NCBI GenBank assembly: GCA_037976565.1
Contig: CP137669.1
Location: forward strand, 35,085,613-35,149,612
Length of the DNA stretch: 64,000 bases
Reading direction: 5' to 3'
Source: Mesocentrotus franciscanus
Taxonomy: Eukaryota; Echinodermata; Echinoidea; Camarodonta; Strongylocentrotidae
Part shown: piece after piece, positions 10,717 to 21,450 of the stretch
Position numbering within the stretch: the stretch's first letter is position 1
Layout of the letters: each line of letters starts with the position of its first letter
The notes under the pieces: generated by a model
Databases searched by the model: none
The model's input: the letters and a program-made list of their open reading frames with translations, nothing else
What the model was told of the DNA's origin: nothing
Program-made: the position numbers and the translations under genes

Positions 10717-11995
10717 TCAGTCTGTTTCCTCTTCATCGCTACCAATAACTTCTTCTGCATCTATGCTATCTGTTCCATTGGAGCAATGTCCACATCACAC
10801 TCCACATGCAGATACACATGACATGCCAGCTTTCATGCAGCTGCATTTCATGTTTTGACACTGCCTCTCCTTCTTTGCAGTTGCAACAAATTCCTTTCAG
10901 AAGGTTGTCTGGCGCGATACCAACAGACAGCATCTTTGGTCCGAGTTTTCTGTTGGAATCTAACTCCCATCCTTTTCCTTTGGGATCAAGAATAGAGGTG
11001 TCAAGATGCTTCATACCAAAACTTGAAGATGGACACGAAGTAAATGTTGAGCTGTTGCATCTTCCGTTGGTGGAAGGCGGTCAGGATCGATATTGCCCTT
11101 GGCTGCTTGCTTCTTGAACTTTATATAGCGAGACTTTTCTATAGGGAGTATCCCCACAGCCATATATGTGGTCTGCATTGCTTTCAACCCAGCTGTTCGA
11201 ATTGTGGAGTCGGTAAAGGTGTCACTTGTGAATGCAGTAATGACACTGGCAGGTGTGCCCATGAATGCATGAAACAGTGTCGTTTCCAGATCAGCCATAC
11301 TTGAAGAGGAACTCTTCTTTGTCTCTGATGTCTATGCTAGAGATGTCGTAAAGACCATTAAAGTCTGCTTGTAATTAATACAAATTAGTACAGTGGATAG
11401 GCCTATGATAGCAGAGCAATATCAAAATATCAGTGTCCTAGGCGACAGCATTGTAGACCTAACAATCAGCGTGTCACCATCATCTTTTGCTTGGCGTACA
11501 GTGATATTGTGGCTTGCCATCTCTGCAGATATCATCGTGATTAAGACTCCTTTGTTTTTCTCATTTGCCAGGAAAACCTCTGTCACATGATATGGTCAAG
11601 TCCGGTGTGACGCTCATGTCCGGAGACACCTTCTACCCAGCCATCCGCCGCATATGTTCATGATCTTTCGTTGACGATTCTTCCCGTAGCCGTCAAACAC
11701 TACAGTAGCATCCTTGAATTTGTTTTGAACATACCTGACATATGTATCAACTATATATAGTCTTGGTTGTTGCACCTCTGGACCACTTTACCTGATGAAG
11801 TACCCACCCTCCATCAACAACATGCATCTTGCTGTTTATGTCCAAGTCATGTTTTATAGCTGTTTCCTTGAGCATCTTGCCAAATTCATGCTTTTTGGGT
11901 TTCCTCATCATGCGATCCATTGTGAAAAGAGATGTTGGGACCAGGTTCAGCTCCTTTTGCAGGAAAAGGTTTCGGCATCTACGATAGACTGTCAT
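10717..11995 (-). pseudogene. Decayed gene inside the TTAA element (repetitive invertebrate family with C-terminal CXC-like cysteines)
   Basis: Minus-strand frames in order from 11995 read KHDLDINSKMHVVDGGWVLH, then STKDHEHMRR, then TEVFLANEKNKGVLITMIS with QAKDDGDTLIV, then LPPTEDATAQHLLRVHLQV, then a C-terminal CNCKEG...CSCMKAGMSC...CGHCSNG cysteine block. I recall this order from a large uncharacterised family common in invertebrate genomes and thought to be transposon-borne. The cysteine block resembles a CXC (tesmin/TSO1-like) motif. Several frameshifts and stops break it, including one inside the cysteine block. The N-terminal half is missing, so no function is claimed. Confidence 0.6.
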
Positions 11996-12455
11996 ATGAG
12001 TGTTGCTAGTCCATTTTCATTCGAATCGCTGTAATAATTAATGAAGAGTTGTTGATACGTCTACACTGCTTTATTAGATTCTCATATCCCTTTCTGTGCA
12101 ACCTCTGTATCTTTCCTGCTTCTGAAAAGTCCTCATTACATATTTCACATACATGTATATCCATCCATCTTGGAAATTTTGTTATTTTACAGTAGTATTC
12201 CCAAATTAAGTCTTTTGTAAATACTATTCTCGTGTTAATAAATTGGACAGCCAGTCAGCTCTGCCATGTTTTTAATATTCTATGTCCTACGTACCCTCAA
12301 GCAGTCAATAATTCTAAGCAATGCCACAGGTTCTTAATTAGAGTCGACATCACTTTCTCTGTTGTATACAAGACTCTCTGCAAGGTGCACCAAACTCCTC
12401 TCCTTAATAATAGTAACCCATCTTCAAGTTGTGGTATGGAAGCATCTTGACACCT

Positions 12456-12735
12456 CTATTTTTGATCCCAAAGAAAAGGATGGGAGTTAGATTCCAACAG
12501 AAAACTCAGACCAAAGATGCTGTCTGTTGGTATCGCGCCAGACAACCTTCTGAAAGGAATTTGTTGCAACTGCAAAGAAGGGGAGGCAGTGTCAAAACAT
12601 GACATGCAGCTGCATGAAAGCTGGCATGTCATGTGTATCTGCATGTGGAGTGTGATGTGGACATTGCTCCAATGGAACAGATAGCATAGATTCAGAAGAA
12701 GTTATTGGTAGCGATGAAGAGGAAACAGACTGAGT
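12456..12735 (+). pseudogene. Inverted second copy of the CXC-like C-terminus
   Basis: The plus strand here repeats, at high identity, the last exon-like block of the minus-strand pseudogene (10717-11014): LDPKGKGWELDSNRK-like text, CNCKEG and the CSCMKAGMSC cysteine run, ending in the same acidic EEVIGSDEEETD tail and stop. It lies in the right arm, so the element became a near-palindrome by copying its own 3' end. Like the other copy, it needs a frame change to read through. Confidence 0.7.
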
Positions 12736-14076
12736 AGTATTAATTTATATTGTGTTGCCGTTAGTTACTGTAAGTTCTAAGTTGTGAGTAGTATTCTGCA
12801 AACTGTTGATTATAAATGCACTTTACATACACAAACTATTTGCCACTAATGAACTTTAACCCCCCTTACTCATTTTGACCTTTAACTTTGTATTTTGGTT
12901 GTGAAAAATCCATTTCATTATTTGTTTGTCTCCTGGTATAATTCTGTGCATTTTGACACCAAGATCATTGAGGCCTATGTAAAACATGCTGTTCCTGAGA
13001 TACAATTTATAGTGTTTTAGTGCAGGGTCAATGACCTTTGACCCTCAGAAAGGAAATTTCCCCCTCTCCCTCTGCTCTTGGAATAAATAAAAACCACCAT
13101 ACCCGCCACAATAAGTCTATTTTTGACCTTTGACCTCATTTTCGGAGGTCAGGATTTTATTCTAAGGGTCAGTAATTATTCTATGTCATCTTCTTTCGTA
13201 ATCCTGTGCATTTTGACACCAAGATCAGCTATATACCATATTTTGTTGCTGAGATACAATTGATAGTGTTTTAGTGCAGGTCAATGACCTCTGACCCTCA
13301 GAAAGGAAATTTCCCCCTCCCTCTCTGCTCTTGGAAAAAATAATAACCCCATACCCGCCACAATAGGTTGAAATGAACCTATTCGATTTGTTTGTGCTCA
13401 TTTTTATATAATATGGTAATTTTCCTGTTACTAATGTGACATTTTAGTGGTAAAACATCTATATTTGACCTTTGACCTCATTTTCGGAGGTCAAGAGTTT
13501 ATTCTAAGGGTCAGTATTTATTCTATGTCATCTTCTTTCGTAATCCTGTGCATTTTGACACCAAGATCATCTATATACCATATTTTGTTGCTGAAATAAA
13601 TTTTTGTGTGATTTAGGCAGGGTCAATGACCTTTGACCTCTAATAAAAAATCTCCCCAACCCCCATACCTCCTCCCTTTTTTTTGGTAGTTGTCCATACC
13701 CATACCTACCCAAATCAGTTGAAATTAGCTTCTTTTAAATTTTTTCACAGATGAACCTTAAGTTAGGGATACTATTAGGTCAGTCAGGAACCCCATGACT
13801 TTTACAAGCTGATCGCCTGTCTGATTATCAAGATATTTATGATTGGAATTACAAATTTTGAAAACCATTCGCCTGATGGTTTTCATAACACTATAGTCTA
13901 TTAGGGAAAACGAGTATGGTAAAACCGGTCAATCAAAGATTTTTACTTTTTGAGGCACTTCTTGATCATTTTGAAGCGCAATTTTTTTAGGGCTTCATTA
14001 TTACACCATATCACAGACACTAATAACATGTAGGGCCGTGTATCTCAGATTTAACACTGTTAAACGATCCCTTTAA

Positions 14077-17000
14077 AACGTGTTGGGAGTAAGACTAGCT
14101 TGAAATGCAGAGCTGGTTTTGGTTGCTGGCAAGGCGCCAACAAAAAAGTAATCGTCTTCGGTAATAAACATAAACTCGATTCCGTCAAACACCAAAATCA
14201 AACATAGAGCAATCAAATTATATGTGTGATGCGCGAATTTTTTGAGCACACAAAGTTTTTAGTTACTAATATCACACCAAATGGGAATCAGTTCTTCGAA
14301 GACTTCTTTTTGAGTCACATCATTTCATTATTCCTCGCTGCATTCAATATGTAAGTATTTAGATTATTTTTATTCCTTTTTTCTTTTCAGTGTAATAATA
14401 TCGTATACAAAAGGCTGTAACTGATATTACTGAAATCGTTTCATCAATATTTTGTGTTAAGAATACAGTCATTAATATAGATAAAGGTCTTAGGTCTATG
14501 GTCTTATATTTTCCTTTTCTTAACAGATCCCTCCCTTCCTCGCTCTTCTCTCTGTGTTCTTCCCCAGCTTGTTGATTCCTTCTCATTTATCTTGTTCTGT
14601 CTTTAAAATGTATTGATGAATGTATAGGATTCTTTTATACAATTTTTGAACAGTGCAGCTCTGTAATCTATGTATTTGGACTGTTTTTTTTTTACAAGGA
14701 ATTTTCTTTGTAAACCGAAATGAATGATGAATGAATTAATGTGCATTATAGCAAATATGCACAAACTTGCTTGAAGAAGAAAATGAATGTATGACTCGAG
14801 GAGAAAGATAACACAAAGAACGCCATAGATTGTTTTGTAGATGTCACACTTAATTATTGTTTATAAAAACGTGTTATTTGGTAGGAATAACAGAATTCTG
14901 AAGAAAACAAATATTTAAGATTTGTTTATGTTTGTAAATTATTAACAAAAAATAAAATGAAACCAATAATAGCCGGGGTTATATAATTTGTTCAAATATA
15001 TTCAAGATTAAAGATTCCATTTTGTTTCAATTTTATACAAATATTTGAACTTTATCCACTGCATTAGCTTGTACAGCCGAAACCGATAATGATATGGATA
15101 AGATCTATCAAGAATTCACAAACCGAATGAAAATTGCACTAGAAGATTGTCTGAAATATTTTTCATAGACACGGACGCGTGCAAAATACTTTTTGACTTC
15201 AAATCGATTTTTGTTGTTGTTGGAATCAATTAACTTTATTTTTGAAATTCGTTTTGTTTACAACTATACCAAATTATTAAGAGGTATTAACATGGAGAAG
15301 CGTACATGACTGTATATCCATTAGGCCCATACAAAGAAGATGTTGTAATGCCCTTTAGGTGCCAGAACCTGGGTCGGTCAGTCGGATTTTTTTGTGTTCC
15401 CCCTCAAAACACCGACCGTCGCCCAAAAAACTCGAATCAGATGACCCGAATCACATGGCTAGATTTCTAAAGTGAGGTATATGAATCTGATTATTCTTCA
15501 ATCATATTTGTCCTCCTAGGATAGTTATCCGGGAGTATATTGTCCTATATAAGGGGTTACTTGTCCAAGGGATAGTTTAACCGGGTGATAGTCCAATATT
15601 TTCTTCGTTTTTTGTTTGTTTGGGGGTTGGGGCAGTGATTTTATCCTGAAACTGTCAGATGCAGGGGAAATTTATTTTCATAAATGCCAAATTTTTTTCC
15701 TCAAATTCATCTTTTTTGAAACTGCGTTCAGTTTTATTACGGTTAGGCCTATAGATGAACTCCGTTCTCTTCCCATGAAAATCAAATACTTTACCAGAAT
15801 AAAAAAATGATATACCAATTGCTCCTTTCCTTCATCAATAATGTTATTCAAAAAAATATCTCTTCCCGTGCGCAATGACCGATTGGATTTAAATTTATGG
15901 ATCGATTATATTACACAGCAATTGTAGTTAGGTGGAACAACATTTCATAAAACTTATCATCAATATTAAATTACAATCGTTTTTTTTTCAATCTACTAAA
16001 ATCGTTGCATTTAATAGATGAGAGTAAATTTGACAAAGAATTTTAGCATTCGTTATTGATATCAAGCTTTATGAAACGGGGCTTGTGTTGGCAGGACACG
16101 GTTGGAACAAATAATACTGACCTTGAAAATGTACATACCTATGTGAGGAACTATAACAAAACGTGTACACAGCATGACGAGTGTTTAACAAAGGGTCTTT
16201 TATAGAACAAGGCCGGCCGGTAGAGACCAATATCGGCGTACGGGGTATAACGACGGCGGAGAGCGGACGGGGGAGAACAGCTACGAGCAAATCTTCTCCA
16301 AGTTGTGATGAACAATTTTTATATATCCAAAAGATTGCATGCTTCGTGTGACGTTATAGAGGTCAGGAAGTTTTGCTGCATGAAAATGCGAGTTAGAAAA
16401 CTTCTTAGTAATAGAAATAGATATCAGATATCAGATGTGTTTTCGTCATAAGTAGAGTCAGTACTTCTATATCATCTTTTGGGGGCACTTTATTTCATTA
16501 TTCCTCGCTGCATTCAATATGTAAGTATTTTGATTATTTTTCTTCCTTTTTTTCTTTTCAGTGTAAATGTGTAAGAATACCGTATACAAATTAAGCTAAA
16601 ACTGACATAATTGAAATCGACAACTTTTCATCAATATTTTTGTGTTAAGATTACAATCATTTTCGGAATTATCTTGCATGAATATAGATAAAGGTCTTAG
16701 GTCTATGGTCTTATATTTTTCTGTTCTTAACAGATCCCTCCCTTCCTCGCTCTTCTCTCTGTCTTCTGATCCCCAGCTTGTTGATTCCTTCTCATTTCTC
16801 TTGTTCTGTCTTTAAAATGTATTGATGAATGTATAGGATTCTTTTATACAATTTTGAACAGTGCAGCTATGTAATCTATGTACGTATCAGTCTTTGGACT
16901 GTTTTTTTTTTACAATATAAAGTTATAGCTTATAAATATCATTCTAAAGGGTCAGGGAATTGACAATTCTCGTTGCTTTGCTACTTATCGTGCCTCAATA

Positions 17001-17355
17001 TATTGCAGTGTAAAAAAGTTATGGAGCGGCATTTGGGAAGGTTCAGCATTTGAAATAAATCTTAACTTTCTGTTACCTTGCTAAAGTTTTAATTGACTAC
17101 ATTCCTCCAGAGAGTTCGTTAATTTTGCGCCCCACTTGAAGAAGAAGTGAATATATAGTAAACCATTTTATCAATGTTTGTTATTCGCAAATTCACCGCT
17201 CTGTTGCAGTCATATACATAGGCCTATACTAGACAGGCCGGGAGGAGGGGGGGGGGGGGGCGTTAGCTCCCCGCAGATTGGTAGATTTCCAATTTATCCA
17301 TGAATTTACTTTTGTGGATACAGTGAATCGTATGGGGGGAAAAGGTCGTCTTGAA
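14077..17355. other. Non-coding stretch with local duplication (unit A)
   Basis: The block at 14320-14720 recurs at 16490-16915, and 8984-9440 recurs at 15652-16090, showing an A-specific local duplication with a ~2.1-kb period. A partial fold-back end (GTCCTAGG and GTCCGGG-type motifs) lies at 15486-15592. The GC-richer piece at 16190-16290 is absent from B. No gene is supported. Confidence 0.6.
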
Positions 17356-17359
17356 CATT

Positions 17360-17660
17360 TACAACCGGACAAGTACTCCTGGACTTTTACTCACATACAT
17401 ATACGCTCCCGGAAACTGTTCCTAGTGGACTCACCTCTGACAAACTACCCTTAGGACAATTACACCCGGAGAGCTACCCTCGGAAAAATAAAAGACTATC
17501 ACGTATTTTAATTCCACCCCTAGTCCAGATTATGTCCGTTTTGATACATTTTTTTTATTCTTCAATCATCTTTGTCCTCCTAGGATAGTTATCCGGGAGT
17601 ATATTGTCCTAGGGGTTACTTGTCCTAGGGATAGTTGTCCGGGTGATAGTCCAATTTATA
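17360..17660. mobile_element. Fold-back element of degenerate GTCC/GGAC repeats (unit A)
   Basis: The left part carries GGACAAGTACTCC and TTAGGACAATTACACCCGG motifs. The right part carries the complementary orientation (GTCCTAGGGATAGTTGTCCGGG). The two arms could fold back on each other, as in the 6911-7610 element but with a different unit. A truncated copy of the right end is at 15486-15592, about 2.07 kb upstream. In unit B (about 41020-41440) the left arm is interrupted by the element at 41033-41186. Confidence 0.5.
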
Positions 17661-17887
17661 TATATATATATTTTTTTTTGGGGGGGGCAGTGATTTCTAA
17701 AAATTCTAACCACTGATTAATTATGATCACTTTCCTACAGTTTACGTGAAACGAGATTTCTGATTCTACTGAGTATCCTGCATTAAAACACTCCTCGTTT
17801 TTTCGTATTTCAGTCTCGTAAATTTGTATCATTATTGTACTTGCAATACAGAAATCAACTAATACTATTTTCGCGATCATGAAAATA

Positions 17888-18272
17888 GCAAGTCAGCTAC
17901 TGCACATAGCTGTCACGCAGAACTGATTCCGAATTGCAAAATTATGCTATAACACTCAAGACATGTTACAAAAATGTATTACCTTTCTTTCAGAAGTTTC
18001 AGTTGTGTATTCCAATATTATGTCTCCAGTTTATGTTGGATAAAGAATGAAGAATGTAATATGTAGCTTTATACATATCAACAACTCGCAACGCAAAGTA
18101 TCCTTGCCATATAATTATAATGTAATATACGTGGCGCTGTATAGTTTGTACTCTCGTGAAATTGGACTTTGGTCTTTATTGTATTGTATATTATCTTGAG
18201 TGTTATAGCATAATTTTGCAACTCGTAATCAGTTCTGCGTGACAGTTATGTGCAGTAGCTGACTTGCTATTG
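17888..18272. mobile_element. Palindromic MITE (unit A)
   Basis: The sequence from AGCAAGTCAGCTACTGCACA to about 17965 recurs inverted at about 18198-18272, giving ~75-bp arms around a ~230-bp centre. It is non-coding and no clear target-site duplication was found. Unit B keeps the left arm (about 41705-41790) but has lost the right arm in a deletion running to the sequence equivalent to 19250. Confidence 0.6.
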
Positions 18273-19280
18273 TTTATTACATGTTTAGTTAAATCCTCGG
18301 TCTGGCACCTATTTTCCATTATTTGTATATTTTTCCTAATTTGTTTGTTTCCATTAAAAGCCGTATTTATTTTTTGATAGATGTAATAAAGAGAATCCCA
18401 TTGGTTTGAATTGGAAATGTTAAACCATGTTAACAGGACATCGATGAAAAACAGCTTTGCTGATTCGATGTTTCTTTTTTTTAATTCTGTATAAATATGT
18501 TAAATAAATATATATTGTATTGGTTTGTTGAGATAAAAATCATCGAACAATGAGCTGATAGCTGAAATTGTTCAATTTACAGAGTAAAAAGTACATGGCC
18601 GAACATTACATTGATTATAAATTAAAATATATAGAAAACTATATTGTGTATATTTAATTACGATTTACAAGTTTCATTGATAATATAAATTTGCCATTTG
18701 TTTTGAATAAAATAGAAATTTGATAATTAGAAATTTACAGGTTTATTGCAACAATGACACGCAGGTGAAATAATACAATTTAGATGTTAATACAGATAAA
18801 TTACAATAAAAGATAAAAGATTAAAGCTAAGTTTCAATATTGGTTAAACAAGGTGATGTTCCCGAACTCAACGAAATTTGCAAATGAATCTTACCTCAGA
18901 AAGTACAAAGTGAAGAAACCTTGAATGCATTAAATAAAGTGATGATAAATTTGTAATGATAAACTGGACAAAGACAAATATCAAGAAGTAAGTAGGCTAT
19001 TTCACATTGTAGAAGCGATACAAAAGCAGCAATCAGCACATGAAAATGCAAGTGAAAACATAAGCAAAGACATTGTTTTGTTGACTTGATCTTTGTTAGA
19101 ACTAGTTCAAAGATTCAAGGTGAATTAAGCAGTTTAACAATAGTGGGTATCGTTGAGGAATAATACCGGGTAGTCCGACAGAGGAGGGGTGGGGGGTGGG
19201 TGTTGAGAAGATGTGAAGAGCGTAGGCGACGAGAGGATATATCACTTTATAAACACAAAACAAAAATAGACAAAGGAAAT
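18273..19280. other. AT-rich unit-A-only stretch, no gene seen
   Basis: About 1 kb that is absent from unit B, where the flanks are joined directly at about 41998. It contains no open frame with motifs, no clear termini and no simple repeat of note. It is either ancestral sequence deleted from B or an insertion whose ends I cannot define. Confidence 0.5.
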
Positions 19281-19289
19281 GTGACAATA

Positions 19290-19501
19290 TAGTCCAGATT
19301 CAGTCCGTTCATTGTTTTTATTCTCCAACCCACACACCGATTCCACAGACAGCGCGCTCTCTCCATTGATCGCGCTTCCGTCCCCACGTTATCGAGACCT
19401 CAGAAAGAGAGGAATGGCTATGGTTACTTTCAACGTTGAGGGTGTGTTATTTTATCAGCTGATTGGGTGCGCGACACGGAAACGGTACAGAGGCTGGACT
19501 A
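19290..19501. mobile_element. 212-bp element with 9-bp target-site duplication
   Basis: The termini are TAGTCCAG and CTGGACTA. The flanks are the perfect 9-mer GTGACAATA (19281-19289 and 19502-19510). Unit B has a single GTGACAATA (42032-42040) with no insert, an ideal empty site. A 9-bp duplication is typical of Mutator-like elements, but the 8-bp inverted repeat is short, so the superfamily is tentative. A 91-residue plus-strand frame crossing it is incidental. Confidence 0.85.
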
Positions 19502-19510
19502 GTGACAATA

Positions 19511-21440
19511 CAGTTCGAGTATCAACAGAAAATAAAAGGAATTATTATGTTGAGAATTATAATCATCACATGCCATTGGGCTCTTGAAAATGTAAAATTT
19601 AAATGCAATCCTTGAAATTCATCTTTGGGGTAGACAGATTGGGGATAATTCCGTTTTGAGTGGAAATCCACTAACATTTATGGAATCCACTCTCAAAAGG
19701 GTTATTCAATCACTACTTGGGAGAGGCTTCAAATCCATAGAATCATATGACTCTTAAATCACTCGCGTTTAAAGTCGTGTTTTTCATGAAAATTTTGAGG
19801 TAAACAAATTCCTTCATCTATAGGGCTACGCCAAAGGGGGCACCCCCATAGCATTTGGCGAGGGGACACAGGCTCCGTGTTTTTTTTTCAAGTACCCCAA
19901 TTGCCCGTTTCTTTAATGATTATAGGGCCAGTTCCCACCAAAAATCAACTTGCCAATAAAAATATAGAAAGAAGTGAACTTTTGAAGAAACAAACTTAGA
20001 AGGGGAAAAAAATGTGTAGATAGAACAAATATTGCTGCATAATGTTTGTCTGTGTCTGAAAAATTGTGTAGTGATTTAACATCTAATATGTACTTCAATG
20101 TAACATAGATTATAAATGTAAATGTGGGGAAATGTATGTGTAAGTTTGAGGAGGTTCTTTTGTGACGTATTGCACAGGCTTACATTGAACGCAGCCATGT
20201 AGCCAAGTGCGAAATGAAAGTTTCATACAGCTCACAGAAATTAAAATATAGAAGAATTATAAGTATGAAAGTGAGATTTACCTTTGTAAATGTAGATATA
20301 TTTTGTAACCAAAGACAAACAGTTCTTTAGAAATTGTAGAAAGGTTAGCTTACTTTGTTTTAAAAGTAATTATTCTATTAATCATGTAAAAGAAAGCAAC
20401 AAACAAACATTTTGTGCAAGGAATAATATCTATGTTCGAAAATGTATGAGGAAGTTACACAAAAAAAGTTTTTTCTTCAGAAAGATGATTTATATTTACA
20501 GTACTCTGTGTTTAAAATATGTCCATGAATGTCTTGTAAAGAGAAAGTTAAAGTGAGAAAAACTAAAACGTGTTAGGCTGCTCATTTTGGTCGTTTGTTG
20601 AATGCATAAAATGAGAGAAAAATAAAGATATGTGATTCAGGGAAAAAAAAAAAACCTCCTAGGAATTGGAGCAGCTTTCCATCGTATTCTGCTCCTCTGT
20701 TTTTTTTTCTTCATCAGACTGTTAACCAATGGAGTCTAGGGTAGGAGAGTCAAAAAGCCCCCGCAAGAACCAAGAGTGTCTCTTTTTTCCAATGCATAGT
20801 CACAGTGAATAAGTCATGTGGGTGGGGGCGCGTGTCTTTAATCTACTAGATCAGCGGGTTTTTTCCTCCAACTTTTGGTTTAGTCACGGGACTCTTTTAG
20901 GAGTTAAAATGTGTTCCGTCACCCCAATCAGAAATTCATCAAAGAGGATTTGTTTTTCATTTCTCGTACACATAGACATAAGGGCATATTTTCGCGAGCG
21001 AGCAAAAAAAAAAGGCAATTTTATTATCCCACAAATGTTATTTAGTCATCAACAAAATAAAAGTCTCCTTTTTCTTTAACGTACCATTATACCACGTTGT
21101 CGTGCTGCATCAGCAATAGCGCCAACTACGACATATAAGTCTGAAGAACCTTGAAGCACAGCAAGTGAAAGCTTACCAAAACAGGACATTTTCCACCGAC
21201 TGTGAAGAAAGAATTAGTTTTCTTAGTAGTCACTATTTATAGGTGCTCCTTTTCAAAAAAAGGGGAGGGGCCTCTTTTAATTCGTGGTCTATCCATCTTT
21301 TAAGAATGCTTCGCCGCTTTAAGTTCTGATATTTAAATCGGTTACAAATATAACATTTTTATGAATCGCATCTAGTTATTTTAATTTCATATAGATGAAT
21401 TCTGCTCTCACATAGTCATTGATTGAACATCTGTTCTATA
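19511..21440. other. Non-coding stretch upstream of the three-exon pseudogene
   Basis: No gene is supported. The part at about 19930-20640 has no counterpart in B. The part at about 20660-20990 matches 45395-45700 in B. From 21098 to 21215 lies only the right arm of the hairpin MITE that is complete in B at 46545-46825. If the three-exon gene has a 5' leader exon, it should lie here. Confidence 0.5.
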
Positions 21441-21450
21441 TTCCAGAAAA

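Larger units (their letters stand above)
9492..14072 (-). mobile_element. 4.58-kb TTAA-flanked DNA transposon (Kolobok-like) with long inverted arms
   Basis: The element begins AGGGATCCGG and ends CGATCCCT. It lies between TTAA tetranucleotides (9488-9491 and 14073-14076), while unit B has an uninterrupted site (TTCA, 36795-36798). TTAA duplications occur in piggyBac and Kolobok; AGGG termini rather than CCC ends favour Kolobok, but no transposase catalytic motif was recognised. Arms at 9492-11010 and 12456-14072 are inverted copies and include subterminal ~345-bp tandem repeats. The loop and left arm hold a decayed minus-strand gene. It inserted after the A/B split or was excised from B; the mutated B site without a footprint favours insertion. 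Confidence 0.85.

Noticed and set aside
19312..19587. 91-residue plus-strand frame
   Set aside because: It runs across the right boundary of the 212-bp insertion, so it cannot be an ancestral gene.
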